Shown: positions 1-9,186, counted from the first letter of the stretch. The stretch: 64,000 nucleotides of DNA from Herbaspirillum sp. SJZ106 (GCF_006715495.1 NZ_VFNI01000002.1:682001-746000); one strand, 5' to 3'. The notes: generated by a model not told the origin, from the letters alone. Numbers and translations are program-made.

Positions 1-758
1 TGCAGCACCAGCGTCAGGCCGGGCAGCTCCAGTTCGCGCCGGTGGGTATAGACGTTCAGGCCCGGGCCGCCGGCGGTGCGGCGCGCCACCACGTTGTCGT
101 CGGTGTCGGTGAGCGAGATTTCATTGTCCTGGGCGAACCACCACGGCACCATTTCGTTGAGGATGCGCGCCACCGCGTAGCTGGCCACCAGGCTGCCGAT
201 ATAGTGGTTGTCGCGGAACATCGGCACGTGGTAGTCCATCAACGCCGGTTCGGCGATGCCGGGCGGCACGGCCGGCGGGCTGTACAGCGGACGGCGGATC
301 TGGCGCGCGCGTTCGCCGGTCATGCGCGACGGGTCGGAAAGGTCGTCGCGGGTGATAGGGAAGTCGTCGGTGGACGCCACCGGCTTGCCGTCCGCGCCAA
401 ACCAGGTGACCCGGTAGAACTCGCGGTTATTGCGCAGCAGGGCGTTGAGGCGGCTGCGGAAATGGTCCTGGCGCAGGTGGCTGTTGATGATCTCGCGGGC
501 GATGATGCGCATGCTTTCATCGTCGCGGCTCAACTGGAAACGGATCGCCTGTTCCACCCACAAGGAGTCGGCGATCAGTTGTTCCAGCCGCTCGCTGGCC
601 TCCATCTGCTGCGCCTGGCGCGGCAGCCAGATCAGCGTGGTCAGGAACAGGAACACCAGCAGGATCGGGATCAGCCAGCGCATGGTGGCCTTGCGGCTGG
701 GTTCGAGCAGCAGCGAAGCGGGCGTGGGCTGGGTGGCAATGGGCGGCGGCGGTTTCAT
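1..758 (-). CDS. Membrane sensor kinase, N-terminal sensing part (partial, runs off the window)
   Basis: Reading from the ATG at 758 towards position 1 stays open to the window edge, giving about 252 residues. Around residues 26-45 there is one hydrophobic segment (IPILLVFLFLTTLIWL), followed by a long extracytoplasmic region with the pattern of a double-Cache/DctB-like sensor (FYRVTWFGADGKPVAS, then ALMDYHVPMFRDNHYIG). The kinase domains would lie beyond position 1. It diverges from a complete TRAP dicarboxylate-type transporter, the usual place for a DctS/DctB-type sensor controlling that transporter. The function is inferred from the domain pattern and the neighbours; the output domain (histidine kinase or cyclase) cannot be seen. 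Confidence 0.7.
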   Translation of the reverse strand, partial: MKPPPPIATQPTPASLLLEPSRKATMRWLIPILLVFLFLTTLIWLPRQAQQMEASERLEQLIADSLWVEQAIRFQLSRDDESMRIIAREIINSHLRQDHFRSRLNALLRNNREFYRVTWFGADGKPVASTDDFPITRDDLSDPSRMTGERARQIRRPLYSPPAVPPGIAEPALMDYHVPMFRDNHYIGSLVASYAVARILNEMVPWWFAQDNEISLTDTDDNVVARRTAGGPGLNVYTHRRELELPGLTLVL

Positions 759-954
759 GACGCCGCCAGTGTAGCCGCGCGCGCCGCCGGGCGCCAGCAC
801 TGTGCGGCGCAGCATGAAGGCGGGTTCGGCGGGAGATTGTGGTTTTCCACAGTTGCCCCGTTTTGGGGAGCTATGCAAAATCCGCAGGCCACTTGGGCTA
901 CGCGCTGCAAGTGCATAACAAAAATTCTTAAATTCCTAAATCAGGGGAGACGCA

Positions 955-1959
955 ATGAAACTCAAATCCTTGCTGTTCGCGTTGTCGGCAGCCGCCATTG
1001 TCAGCAGCAGCGCCTTCGCGCAGCAGCCCATCATCATCAAGTTCAGCCACGTGGTGGCCAACGACACGCCCAAGGGCAAGGGCGCCGAGCGCTTCAAGGA
1101 ACTGGCCGAGAAGGCTACCCACGGCCGCGTGAAGGTCGAGGTCTATCCGAACAGCACGCTGTACAAGGACAAGGAAGAACTGGAAGCGCTGCAACTGGGC
1201 GCGGTGCAGATGCTGGCGCCGTCGCTGGCCAAGTTCGGCCCGCTGGGCGTGAAGGAGTTCGAGGTGTTCGACCTGCCTTACATCTTCCCCAGCAAGGAAG
1301 TGCTGTACCGGGTGACCGAAGGCCCGATCGGCAAGGAACTGTTCAAGAAGCTGGAGCCCAAGGGCATTACCGGCCTGGCTTACTGGGACAATGGCTTCAA
1401 GGTGATGTCGGCCAACCGGCCGCTGCATAACCCGTCCGATTTCCGCGGCCTGAAGATGCGCATCCAGTCCTCCAAGGTGCTGGACGCGCAGATGCGCGCG
1501 CTGGGCGCCAATCCGCAGGTGCTGGCCTTCTCCGAGGTCTACCAGGCATTGCAGACCGGCGTGGTGGACGGCACCGAAAACCCGCCTTCGAACCTCTATA
1601 CCCAGAAGATGCATGAAGTGCAGAAGCATGTGACCGTGTCGAACCACGGCTACCTGGGTTACGCGGTGATCGTCAACAAGAAGTTCTGGGATGGCTTGCC
1701 GTCCGACATCCGCACCCAGCTGGAAGGCGCGATGAAGGATGCCACCAAGTATGCCAACGCCATCGCGCAACAGGAAAACGATGCCGCCTTGGCCGCTGTC
1801 GAGAAGACCGGCAAGACCACCGTCTATCGCCTGACCGACAAGGAAAAGGCGGAATGGCGCAAGGTTCTCTTGCCGGTGCAAAAGCAAATGGAAATGCGCA
1901 TCGACAAGAACCTGATCGAAGCCGTCAACAAGGAAGCGGCAGCATTGGGCCAGAGGTAA
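955..1959 (+). CDS. dctP: TRAP transporter substrate-binding protein DctP
   Basis: This 334-residue periplasmic protein captures the substrate, probably a C4-dicarboxylate or related organic acid, and delivers it to the DctQM membrane complex. A Sec signal peptide ends at about SSAFA/QQP (residue 22). Family hallmarks follow: IKFSHVVANDTPKGKGAERFK near the start of the mature protein, the MRIQSS stretch carrying the conserved carboxylate-binding Arg, and VVDGTENP. The start has a good ribosome site (ggggag, 7 bases upstream). It is first in a dctP-dctQ-dctM operon. The family is certain; the exact substrate is not determined by sequence. Confidence 0.95.
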   Translation: MKLKSLLFALSAAAIVSSSAFAQQPIIIKFSHVVANDTPKGKGAERFKELAEKATHGRVKVEVYPNSTLYKDKEELEALQLGAVQMLAPSLAKFGPLGVKEFEVFDLPYIFPSKEVLYRVTEGPIGKELFKKLEPKGITGLAYWDNGFKVMSANRPLHNPSDFRGLKMRIQSSKVLDAQMRALGANPQVLAFSEVYQALQTGVVDGTENPPSNLYTQKMHEVQKHVTVSNHGYLGYAVIVNKKFWDGLPSDIRTQLEGAMKDATKYANAIAQQENDAALAAVEKTGKTTVYRLTDKEKAEWRKVLLPVQKQMEMRIDKNLIEAVNKEAAALGQR

Positions 1960-2089
1960 TTCCCGCCACCGGCAACCGGGCGCGCGCCGTTGAGGCGCTC
2001 GCCCGCTAGCTTGCTGACAAGAAGAAATCAAACCACGCTCGATGGCCGGCGCCTCACGGCGCGCCGGCGGCATCGAAGCAGGAGACACC

Positions 2090-2650
2090 ATGAAGTTTCT
2101 CGACCATCTTGAGGAATGGCTGATCGCCTTCCTGATGGCGGCGGCGACCGTCATCATCTTCGTGGCCGTGGTGCATCGTTATGCATCCGGCCTCGACATC
2201 CCCTGGCTGCAAGATCAACTGATCCAGATCAACATGAGCTGGGCCCAGGAGCTGTGCATCTACATGTTCGTGTGGATGGCCAAGTTCGGCGCCGCCTATG
2301 GCGTGCGCACCGGCATCCACGTCGGCGTCGACGTGCTGATCAATCGCCTCAACACCCCGTGGCGCAACAAGTTCGTGATCTTCGGCCTGCTCGCCGGAGC
2401 GCTGTTTACCGGTATCGTCGGCACCTTCGGCGCCGAGTTCGTCTACGACATCGCCCAGCATGACAGCACCTCCGAAGTGATGGAAGTGCCGATGTGGCTG
2501 GTCTATCTGGCGGTGCCGCTGGGCTCTTACCTGATGTGTTTCCGTTTCCTGCAGGTGGCATGGAATTTCTCCCGGACGGGCGAATTACCCAAGCACGACC
2601 ACGCCTATGTCGAAGGCCTGGATGAAGAAGTCAAAGGAGAAAAGGCATGA
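2090..2650 (+). CDS. dctQ: TRAP transporter small permease DctQ
   Basis: This 186-residue small membrane subunit has four predicted transmembrane helices, starting with LIAFLMAAATVIIFVAVV at about residues 10-27. It carries the family-typical WAQELCIYMFVWMAKFGAAY segment near residues 45-65 and associates with DctM to form the transporter. The ATG at 2090 is preferred over upstream in-frame starts because it is preceded by aggagac at a proper distance, and because the protein then begins with a charged cytoplasmic tail directly before helix 1. The stop codon overlaps the dctM start (ATGA), indicating translational coupling. Confidence 0.93.
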   Translation: MKFLDHLEEWLIAFLMAAATVIIFVAVVHRYASGLDIPWLQDQLIQINMSWAQELCIYMFVWMAKFGAAYGVRTGIHVGVDVLINRLNTPWRNKFVIFGLLAGALFTGIVGTFGAEFVYDIAQHDSTSEVMEVPMWLVYLAVPLGSYLMCFRFLQVAWNFSRTGELPKHDHAYVEGLDEEVKGEKA

Positions 2651-3927
2651 ACGCCCTCATCATCTTCGTCCTGCTGTTCGGCCTGATGCTGACCGGCATG
2701 CCGATCTCGATCTCGCTCGGCCTGACCGTCCTCACGTTCCTGTTCACCATGACCGATGTGCCGATCCAGTCGGTCGCATTGAAACTGTTTACCGGCATCG
2801 AGAAGTTCGAGATCATGGCCATCCCGTTCTTCATCCTAGCCGGCAATTTCCTCACGCACGGCGGCGTGGCCCGGCGCATGATCAACTTCGCCACGTCGAT
2901 GGTCGGGCACTGGCATGGCGGGCTGGCGCTGGCCGGCGTGCTGGCTTGCGCGCTGTTCGCGGCGGTCTCGGGTTCGTCGCCGGCTACCGTGGTAGCCATC
3001 GGCTCCATCATTTTGCCGGCGATGGTCAGGCAAGGCTTCCCGAACCGCTTCGGCGCCGGCGTGATCACGACTTCGGGCGCGCTGGGCATCCTGATCCCGC
3101 CCTCCATCGTGATGGTGATGTATTCGGTCTCGACCAATACCTCGGTGGGCAAGCTGTTCATGGCCGGCGTGGTGCCGGGGCTGCTGCTGGCCTTCCTGCT
3201 GGGATTGACGACCTGGTTCCTGGCGCGCAAGAACAATTACCCGCGCCTGCCCAAGGCGAGCTGGAAGGAGCGCTTCGCCGCGTTCCGCAAAAGCGGCTGG
3301 GGCTTGTTCCTGATCGTGATCGTGATGGGCGGCATTTATACCGGCGTGTTCACGCCGACCGAAGCGGCGGCGATGGCCGCGGTATATGCCTTCATCATCG
3401 CCGTGTTCGTCTACAAGGACATGAGCCTCAAGCAAGTGCCCAAGGTGCTGCTGGACTCGGCCTCGATGTCGGCCATGCTGCTCTACATCATCACCAACGC
3501 GGTGCTGTTCTCATTCCTGGTCACCAGCGAGAACATCCCGCAATCGATGGCAGCCTGGATCACCGACTCCGGCCTGGGACCGATCACCTTCCTGCTGGTG
3601 GTGAATGTCCTGCTGCTGCTGGCCGGTAACGTGATGGAGCCTTCCTCGATCGTGCTGATCATGGCGCCGATCCTGTTCCCGGTGGCGATGAAGCTGGGCA
3701 TCGACCCGGTGCACTTCGGCATCCTGATCGTGGTCAACATGGAAGTCGGCATGTGCCATCCGCCGGTGGGGCTGAACTTGTACGTGGCCTCGGGCATCAC
3801 CAAGATGGGCATCACCGAACTGACCATCGCGGTCATGCCGTGGCTGTTGACCATGCTGGGATTCCTGGCGTTGGTCACGTACTGGCCGGCACTGTCGCTG
3901 TGGCTGCCCAACCTGGTATTTAACTGA
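2647..3927 (+). CDS. dctM: TRAP transporter large permease DctM
   Basis: This 426-residue integral membrane protein has about 12 hydrophobic segments and forms the sodium-driven transport channel of the TRAP system. Recognisable DctM features are the N-terminal LMLTGMPISISLGLTV, the GSSPATVVAIGSIILPAM loop, the LGILIPPS re-entrant loop, and the matching C-terminal loop HPPVGLNLYVASG. The length is typical. It overlaps dctQ by four bases and closes the operon. Confidence 0.96.
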   Translation: MNALIIFVLLFGLMLTGMPISISLGLTVLTFLFTMTDVPIQSVALKLFTGIEKFEIMAIPFFILAGNFLTHGGVARRMINFATSMVGHWHGGLALAGVLACALFAAVSGSSPATVVAIGSIILPAMVRQGFPNRFGAGVITTSGALGILIPPSIVMVMYSVSTNTSVGKLFMAGVVPGLLLAFLLGLTTWFLARKNNYPRLPKASWKERFAAFRKSGWGLFLIVIVMGGIYTGVFTPTEAAAMAAVYAFIIAVFVYKDMSLKQVPKVLLDSASMSAMLLYIITNAVLFSFLVTSENIPQSMAAWITDSGLGPITFLLVVNVLLLLAGNVMEPSSIVLIMAPILFPVAMKLGIDPVHFGILIVVNMEVGMCHPPVGLNLYVASGITKMGITELTIAVMPWLLTMLGFLALVTYWPALSLWLPNLVFN

Positions 3928-4216
3928 TGCAGGCATGACGAAAGGGGCGTCGCTGACAAGCGCCGCTCCTTCGTCAGATGTCTGTTAAGTTGCCAAAAAG
4001 CATGTGTGAAATTCTCTCAAAAAGTGCTTTGAAAAGCGCCTTGAGTACTGTTAAAGTGCGTGCTTTGCTGAACCGTCAGGCGGTGCTTGGCAGCTTCGGC
4101 AACCGGATATTCCAGTCTTTGTTGATGTTTTTTGTTGTGATGTGCAATGCCTCGCAGGGCCAGCTTTTCCGATACATCGGAAAGCGGCGTCGGGGCTGAC
4201 CGAATGTAAGCGGGTG

Positions 4217-4343
4217 GTGCATAACAAACGGTATAGATACCGAGGAAACTGAGGAGACGTGCATTCGATTGAGCTGTCTTAACAGCCGGGAATGCATCAG
4301 GAGTTTTTGAAGGCGCATCGTTGATGCGCCTTTTTCTTTTTGT
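4217..4343 (+). ncRNA. Candidate small RNA or orphan leader ending in a strong intrinsic terminator
   Basis: The dctM-VOC gap has no convincing protein gene. It holds gtgcataacaaa (4217-4228), which also occurs 33 bases upstream of the dctP start codon (911-922), followed by a Shine-Dalgarno-like gaggagac. An imperfect hairpin comes next: arms tgcattc 4260-4266 and gaatgca 4290-4296, enclosing gctgt/acagc. A perfect terminator follows (aggcgcatc 4311-4319 with gatgcgcct, then a T-rich run to 4340). The layout fits a short terminated transcript. It could equally be a relic of a transporter leader whose coding sequence was lost. No RNA family was recognised. Confidence 0.4.
4311..4340 (+). terminator. 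Rho-independent terminator
   Basis: A 9-bp perfect stem (aggcgcatc / gatgcgcct) with a 3-base loop is followed directly by TTTTCTTTTT. It would stop plus-strand transcription coming from the dct operon or from the candidate small RNA. Confidence 0.85.
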
Positions 4344-4380
4344 GCCTTGTTGTGTCCTTGTTTGCTTGCGTTCCTGCCGG

Positions 4381-5031
4381 CTAGCCCAGCACGCGCATTC
4401 CGTGGGGCGTCATGATGGCGGCGGTCAGTGTCGCCGTCTGGGCCGCATGCAGGGCAATCCTTTGGTCGTCCAGCCCGATGGCATGCAGCGAGGCCGACAA
4501 GGCGTCTGCCTGCGGGTGGTGCGCTTGCAGCGTCGCCAGCCGGCAACCGAGGTCGGGCAAGGCGGCCGCCGGATGCGGCTGGCTTTGCCACTGGATCAGT
4601 GACGGCAACAGGCCGTCGCATTGCAGGCGGCCGTCGGCGGCGATGGTGATCAGCCAGTGCAGCGCGCCCCGGCTCATTTCTTCGACGATGCCGGGTTTGA
4701 GCGGCATGGCTTGCAACGCCGCATGGATATCGCCGGTGCGCGCCACCCAGTGCGCCAGGCGTGGCGCGGCATCGCCTGCCAGCGCGTCGAGGCCGAACCA
4801 GCGGGGACGCGACGGCGCCCGTGCCAGCGGATCGATGGCGATCACTTCGAGATAGAACCCGGGGCCCAGCGACATGAGCGCATTATGCGTGCCCAGGCGT
4901 ATATGTTCGCCGCCGATGCGCGGCGCCATGCTCAGCCCCAGCTTTTGTTCTACCCAAGCCATGCCTTGTTCCAGCGAGGCGGCAGTCACTACCAGGTGGT
5001 CGGGTTCGCTGCGCAGGGGGCTTGCGGTCAT
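4381..5031 (-). CDS. VOC-family protein with glyoxalase-like domain
   Basis: This 216-residue cytoplasmic protein starts MTASPLRSEPDHLVV. It matches the glyoxalase-like group in which the first strand carries the DHLVV-type metal-ligand histidine, followed by GGEHIRLGTHNALMSLG and a YLEVIAIDP glutamate near residues 55-65. The second half (GALHWLITI) looks like the partner betaalphabetabetabeta unit. The substrate is unknown. The gene is divergent from ogt and single. A longer reading frame upstream, running antisense through xerD, is an artefact of high GC. The ATG at 5029-5031 fits the start of the domain. Confidence 0.75.
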   Translation of the reverse strand: MTASPLRSEPDHLVVTAASLEQGMAWVEQKLGLSMAPRIGGEHIRLGTHNALMSLGPGFYLEVIAIDPLARAPSRPRWFGLDALAGDAAPRLAHWVARTGDIHAALQAMPLKPGIVEEMSRGALHWLITIAADGRLQCDGLLPSLIQWQSQPHPAAALPDLGCRLATLQAHHPQADALSASLHAIGLDDQRIALHAAQTATLTAAIMTPHGMRVLG

Positions 5032-5175
5032 CGGGGGGCTCCATTGGATTGTTGCCGGGCCGGCAGAAACGGCGATGGTATCAAGCCGCATCGCCGATTG
5101 CCAGGAGCGCATCGCGCGCCGATCGATGAAATGAGTTCTAAAATAGCGCAGCATCGTTGCCAACCGACTTCCATC

Positions 5176-5685
5176 ATGAAGACATCTGCTCCCGCCACCC
5201 AGCTCGCCGACCTGTTCGCCGCCGTCATCCACACGCCGTTCGGCGGCATGGGCATCCGCACCGAAGCGGGCGTGGTGCGCGAGATAGTCTACCTGCCGCG
5301 CCATTTCGCCGAAAAGGAAGCCACCGATGCGCTGGCGGCCAAGGCCGCCAAGCAGATCGCGCGCTACCTGAAGGATCCCGAATTCCGCTTCAAGCTGCCG
5401 CTGGCCGATGCCGGCAGCCCATTCCAGAAGCGCGTCTGGCATGCCATTGCGGAAATCCCCAGCGGGCAGGTGCTGACCTATGGCGACATCGCGCGCCGCA
5501 TCAAGTCGGCGCCGCGCGCCGTCGGGCAGGCTTGCGGCGCCAACTGGTATCCGCTGGTCGTGCCTTGCCACCGCGTGACGGCGGCGGGCGGGCTGGGCGG
5601 CTTTTCGCATCATGACGATGTCGACAGCTTTTATCTCAACGTCAAGCGCTGGCTGCTCAGGCACGAAGGCGTCACAGGATACTGA
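5176..5685 (+). CDS. ogt: Methylated-DNA--protein-cysteine methyltransferase
   Basis: This 169-residue DNA repair protein transfers alkyl groups from O6-alkylguanine to its own cysteine. The active-site block VPCHRV is at about residue 132, preceded by the DNA-recognition helix region PSGQVLTYGDIARRI with the arginine finger in PRAVGQA. The length fits an Ogt-type protein without the Ada regulatory domain. The ATG at 5176 is chosen because the upstream in-frame region overlaps the divergent VOC gene. The stop lies 3 bases before the xerD start, so the two are probably co-transcribed. Confidence 0.93.
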   Translation: MKTSAPATQLADLFAAVIHTPFGGMGIRTEAGVVREIVYLPRHFAEKEATDALAAKAAKQIARYLKDPEFRFKLPLADAGSPFQKRVWHAIAEIPSGQVLTYGDIARRIKSAPRAVGQACGANWYPLVVPCHRVTAAGGLGGFSHHDDVDSFYLNVKRWLLRHEGVTGY

Positions 5686-5688
5686 CCG

Positions 5689-6612
5689 ATGGGACGCACC
5701 GACCCCAAGATCGAGGCGCCGCCCGAGAGCAGCGCAGCGATCGATGAATTTTGCGACAGCCTGTGGCTGGAGGATGGCTTGTCGAAGAACACGCTGGAAG
5801 CCTACCGGCGCGATATGACCCTGTACGCGCATTGGCTCGGCCAGGAGCGCGCCAAGTCGCTGTACGCCACCCAGCCGGACGACCTCAACGCCTATTTCGC
5901 CGCGCGCCACGCCGAGAGCAAGGCCAGTTCTTCCAACCGCAGGCTGGCGGTGCTCAAGCGTTTCTTCCAGCTGGCGCTGCGCAACAACCGCATCAACGCC
6001 GATCCTTGCCTCAAGCTGCGTTCGGCCAAGCAGCCGCAGCGCTTTCCCAAGACCCTGTCGGAAGGCCAGGTGGAGGCGCTGCTGGCCGCGCCCGACGTGT
6101 CGGCGCCATTGGGGTTGCGCGACCGCACCATGATCGAATTGATGTACGCCAGCGGCCTGCGGGTTTCCGAGCTGGTGCTGTTGAAGAGCATCGAAGTGGG
6201 TATGAACGAAGGCGTGCTGCGCGTGACCGGCAAGGGCGACAAGACGCGCCTGGTGCCGTTCGGCGAGGAAGCCGGTGCCTGGATCGCGCGCTACCTGGCC
6301 GAAGGCCGGCCGCAGATCATGCAGGGCCAGGTCGACGACGCGCTGTTCGTCACCGCGCGCGGCGGCCCGATGACGCGCCAGATGTTCTGGACCCTGATCA
6401 AGAAATATTCGCTGCAGGCCGGCATCACCGCGCGCCTGTCGCCGCACACGCTGCGCCACGCCTTCGCCACCCATTTGCTCAACCACGGCGCCGACCTGCG
6501 GGTGGTGCAGCTGCTGCTGGGCCATGCCGATATTTCCACTACCCAGATCTATACCCATGTGGCGCGCGAGCGCCTCAAGCAGTTGCATGCGCAACATCAT
6601 CCGCGCGGATGA
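5689..6612 (+). CDS. xerD: Site-specific tyrosine recombinase XerD
   Basis: This 307-residue recombinase acts with XerC at dif to resolve chromosome dimers. The N-terminal SAM-like core-binding domain ([21 protein letters not shown]) is followed by the catalytic domain with all expected residues: Arg in ASGLRVSEL, Lys in GKGDKTR, His-x-x-Arg in [12 protein letters not shown], His in GHADIST and the nucleophilic Tyr in QIYTHV near residue 287. The length is that of chromosomal XerD rather than of a mobile integrase. Confidence 0.95.
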   Translation: MGRTDPKIEAPPESSAAIDEFCDSLWLEDGLSKNTLEAYRRDMTLYAHWLGQERAKSLYATQPDDLNAYFAARHAESKASSSNRRLAVLKRFFQLALRNNRINADPCLKLRSAKQPQRFPKTLSEGQVEALLAAPDVSAPLGLRDRTMIELMYASGLRVSELVLLKSIEVGMNEGVLRVTGKGDKTRLVPFGEEAGAWIARYLAEGRPQIMQGQVDDALFVTARGGPMTRQMFWTLIKKYSLQAGITARLSPHTLRHAFATHLLNHGADLRVVQLLLGHADISTTQIYTHVARERLKQLHAQHHPRG

Positions 6613-6704
6613 GCGCGGGGCAACGCGCCGGGGGCGCGCAATATGCCGTTCTTGCGGCATAATGTGCGCCCATGGCGGCGTTGCCGGACGATGTATGAAA
6701 TCCC

Positions 6705-7199
6705 ATGAGCTCCAGAAAAGAACATATCTCCGAGACCCCGGCCACGCAGTTCCTGCGCAAGCATGGCGTGGCCTTCAGCGAGCATCCTTACGACTATGAA
6801 GAGCATGGCGGCACATCGGTGTCGTCGCGCGAACTGGGCGTGGAAGAACACGCGGTGGTCAAGACGCTGGTGATGCAGGACGAGGCCGCCAAGCCGCTGC
6901 TGGTACTGATGCATGGCGACTGCAAGGTTTCCACCAAGAACCTGGCGCGCCAGATCGGCTGCAAGTCGGTCGAGCCCTGCAAGCCGGAGGTGGCCAACCG
7001 CCATTCGGGCTTCCTGATCGGCGGCACGTCGCCCTTCGGCACCCGCAAGGCGATGCCGGTGTATGTCGAGTCGACCATCCTCGATCTCGGCAAGATCTAT
7101 ATCAACGGCGGACGGCGCGGTTTCCTGGTCGGCATCGATCCGGCCGCGATCCTCAAGGTATTGCCCGCCAAGCCGGTGCAGTGTGCGCTGCCGGACTAG
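6705..7199 (+). CDS. ybaK: Cys-tRNA(Pro)/Cys-tRNA(Cys) deacylase YbaK
   Basis: This 164-residue trans-editing protein hydrolyses mischarged Cys-tRNA(Pro). The YbaK/EbsC/ProRS-insertion fold is visible as VVKTLVMQDE (conserved Lys), HGDCKVSTKNLAR and the GGTSPFGTRKAMPVY signature around residues 105-120, then GKIYINGGRRGFLVGI. It lies between xerD and plsY on the same strand with gaps of 92 and 57 bases. Confidence 0.93.
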   Translation: MSSRKEHISETPATQFLRKHGVAFSEHPYDYEEHGGTSVSSRELGVEEHAVVKTLVMQDEAAKPLLVLMHGDCKVSTKNLARQIGCKSVEPCKPEVANRHSGFLIGGTSPFGTRKAMPVYVESTILDLGKIYINGGRRGFLVGIDPAAILKVLPAKPVQCALPD

Positions 7200-7256
7200 C
7201 GCGCCGCACGCCCAACAACCGATAACGACAAGAACCACCTGAAAGACTTTTCATCC

Positions 7257-7874
7257 ATGTACAACATCCTTTTCGCCATTGCCGCCTACCTGATCGGTTC
7301 GCTTTCCTTCGCGGTGGTCGTCTCCAAGCTGTTCGGCCTGGCCGATCCGCGCACTTACGGTTCCAAGAACCCCGGCGCCACCAACGTGCTGCGCAGCGGC
7401 AACAAGAAGGCCGCGGCGCTGACGTTGATTGGCGATGGCTTCAAGGGCTGGCTGGCGGTATGGCTGGCGCAACGGTTCGGCCCGCAATTCGGCGTCGACG
7501 ACGCCGGCCTGGCGCTGGTGACGCTGGCCGTGTTCCTGGGCCACCTGTGGCCGGTGTTCTTCCGCTTCGTCGGCGGCAAGGGGGTGGCGACGGCGCTGGG
7601 CATCCTGCTGGCGCTGAACGTCTGGCTGGGGCTGGCCACGCTGGCGACCTGGCTGGTGATCGCCTATGCGTTCCGCTATTCCTCGCTGGCGGCACTGGTG
7701 GCGGCATTGTTCGCGCCGTTCTACTACGGCCTGCTGTTCGGCAGCACCGACGGCATCCTGCTGGCGGTGGTGGCGATGAGCGCATTGCTGATCTACCGCC
7801 ATCGCAAGAACATCGGCAACCTGCTGGCGGGCAAGGAAAGCCGGATCGGCGACAAGAAGAAAGCGGCGAAGTAG
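7257..7874 (+). CDS. plsY: Acyl-phosphate:glycerol-3-phosphate acyltransferase PlsY
   Basis: This 205-residue inner-membrane enzyme makes lysophosphatidate from acyl-phosphate and glycerol-3-phosphate. The three conserved cytosolic motifs are present: the [12 protein letters not shown] phosphate-binding loop at about residues 36-47, the [18 protein letters not shown] block at about 95-112, and a C-terminal [15 protein letters not shown]. Five to six transmembrane helices are predicted. It converges on tsaD across a repeat/terminator region. Confidence 0.95.
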   Translation: MYNILFAIAAYLIGSLSFAVVVSKLFGLADPRTYGSKNPGATNVLRSGNKKAAALTLIGDGFKGWLAVWLAQRFGPQFGVDDAGLALVTLAVFLGHLWPVFFRFVGGKGVATALGILLALNVWLGLATLATWLVIAYAFRYSSLAALVAALFAPFYYGLLFGSTDGILLAVVAMSALLIYRHRKNIGNLLAGKESRIGDKKKAAK

Positions 7875-7922
7875 CCGGCAAGCGATAGCGCGCAGCAAAT
7901 GAAAAGGGCCGTGAAAACGGTA

Positions 7923-7956
7923 ATGCCGTTCAGTTAAGCGCTGAACGGCATTTTTG
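7923..7956 (+). terminator. plsY terminator
   Basis: An 11-bp perfect stem (atgccgttcag 7923-7933 with ctgaacggcat 7941-7951) and a 7-base loop are followed by a T run. A second, smaller plus-strand hairpin (ccgtgaaaacgg, then ccTTTTTT, 8130-8149) forms from the right arm of the surrounding inverted repeat. Confidence 0.85.
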
Positions 7957-7973
7957 TTTATGGAGTTCAGACT

Positions 7974-8082
7974 CCGTTCGCCCTGAGTGGCTGCGCAGCA
8001 ACGTATCGAAGGGCAGGCGAGGCGGCTGATGCCGGCGCGCTGGCTTCGATACGGCCCTGGCGGGCCTATTCAGCCCGAACGG
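7974..8082. repeat. Pair of inverted REP-like palindromic units (BIME)
   Basis: The unit ccgttcgccctgag...tatcgaagggc (from 7974) faces a second unit cttcgatacggccc...cagcccgaacgg (8043-8082) in opposite orientation. This motif style is a known class of dispersed extragenic palindromes in proteobacterial genomes. Only this one pair was noticed in the window. Confidence 0.7.
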
Positions 8083-8148
8083 ACTTCTGTGATGGGGGCC
8101 TCAGAATTAGCCTTAACTGAACGGCATTACCGTGAAAACGGCCTTTTT

Positions 8149-9186
8149 TCATGCTGCCTGCGGCGCCCGCAGTTCATCTAGCGGCCAGCGCGGGCGCACG
8201 CTGAAACCGTATTCCCGCTTGGCCGCATCCGGCTGCTCGCGCAGGCGCATGGCGCCGGCGAAGGCGATCATGGCGCCGTTGTCGGTGCAGAACTGCAGCT
8301 CGGGATAGAACACCTCGTAGCGGCGCCTGGCGGCCGCGGCGTCGAGCGCTTCGCGCAGTTGCCGGTTGGCGCCGACGCCGCCGGCGATCACCAGCCGTTT
8401 GAGCCCGGTTTGCTTCAGTGCCGCCATGCACTTGGCTACCAGCACCTCGACGATGGCGTCGACGAAGGCGCGCGCGATGTTGGCTTTGTCTTGTTCGCAG
8501 ATATTGGTGTTGTGCCGCTTGACCACGGTCAGCACCGCCGTCTTCAGGCCGGAAAAGCTGAAGTCGAGGTTCTTGGCGTGCAGCATCGGGCGCGGCAGCT
8601 GGTATGCCGCCGGATCGCCGAACTCGGCCATGCGCGAGATTGCCGGGCCGCCGGGGTAACCCAGGCCGAGCAGCTTGGCCGATTTGTCGAAGGCTTCACC
8701 GGCGGCGTCGTCCAGCGTCTCGCCCAGCAGTTCATATCGGCCCACGCCATCGACCCGCATGAGTTGGGTATGGCCGCCCGAGACCAGCAGGGCGACGAAT
8801 GGAAACGGCGGCGGCTTGCTGGCCAGCAGCGGCGACAGCAAGTGGCCCTCCAGATGGTGGATGCCCAGCACCGGCTTGTCCAGCGCCAGTCCCAGGCCGC
8901 AGGCGACCGAGGCCCCGACCAGGAGCGCGCCGGCCAGGCCCGGGCCCTGGGTGTAGGCGATGGCGTCGATGTCGTGCGCCGAGACGGCGGCCTCGGCCAG
9001 CGTTTGCTTCAACAGCGGAATGGCGCGGCGGATGTGGTCGCGCGAGGCCAGCTCCGGCACCACGCCGCCATACTCCTGGTGCATGGCGATCTGCGAGTGC
9101 AGGGCGTGCGCCAGCAGGCCGCGCTCGGTGTCGTACAGAGCCAGGCCGGTTTCGTCACAAGAGGATTCGACGCCGAGAACGATCAT
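8149..9186 (-). CDS. tsaD: tRNA N6-adenosine threonylcarbamoyltransferase TsaD
   Basis: This 345-residue ASKHA-fold protein transfers the threonylcarbamoyl group to A37 of ANN-decoding tRNAs. It opens with the diagnostic [14 protein letters not shown]. Metal-binding histidines sit in [11 protein letters not shown] near residue 110, SGGHTQL follows near residue 135, and the sugar-binding C-terminal motif [13 protein letters not shown] is near residue 300. The ATG at 9186 is the correct start; longer upstream readings run antisense into ybiB. Confidence 0.96.
   Translation of the reverse strand: MIVLGVESSCDETGLALYDTERGLLAHALHSQIAMHQEYGGVVPELASRDHIRRAIPLLKQTLAEAAVSAHDIDAIAYTQGPGLAGALLVGASVACGLGLALDKPVLGIHHLEGHLLSPLLASKPPPFPFVALLVSGGHTQLMRVDGVGRYELLGETLDDAAGEAFDKSAKLLGLGYPGGPAISRMAEFGDPAAYQLPRPMLHAKNLDFSFSGLKTAVLTVVKRHNTNICEQDKANIARAFVDAIVEVLVAKCMAALKQTGLKRLVIAGGVGANRQLREALDAAAARRRYEVFYPELQFCTDNGAMIAFAGAMRLREQPDAAKREYGFSVRPRWPLDELRAPQAA

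Larger units (their letters stand above)
7907..8143. repeat. Long inverted repeat (about 32-bp arms) enclosing a REP-like pair
   Basis: Left arm 7907-7938 and right arm 8112-8143 are reverse complements, except that the self-complementary ccgtgaaaacgg segment is in the same orientation in both. The enclosed ~170 bases hold two opposed REP-like units (7974-8013 and 8043-8082). The element fills the intergenic space between convergent plsY and tsaD and resembles a small non-autonomous mobile unit or BIME. No coding capacity was seen. Confidence 0.75.

Noticed and set aside
3933-3977. Hairpin with tgacgaa/ttcgtca arms after dctM as an intrinsic terminator
   Set aside because: The stem is interrupted and no T run follows. 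A similar ggcatgacgaaaggg occurs at 44003-44017, but this looks like chance.
4381-6660. A 759-codon minus-strand frame covering ogt and xerD
   Set aside because: Only its last 216 codons are a real VOC gene. The rest lies antisense to clear genes and is an effect of high GC at codon position 3.
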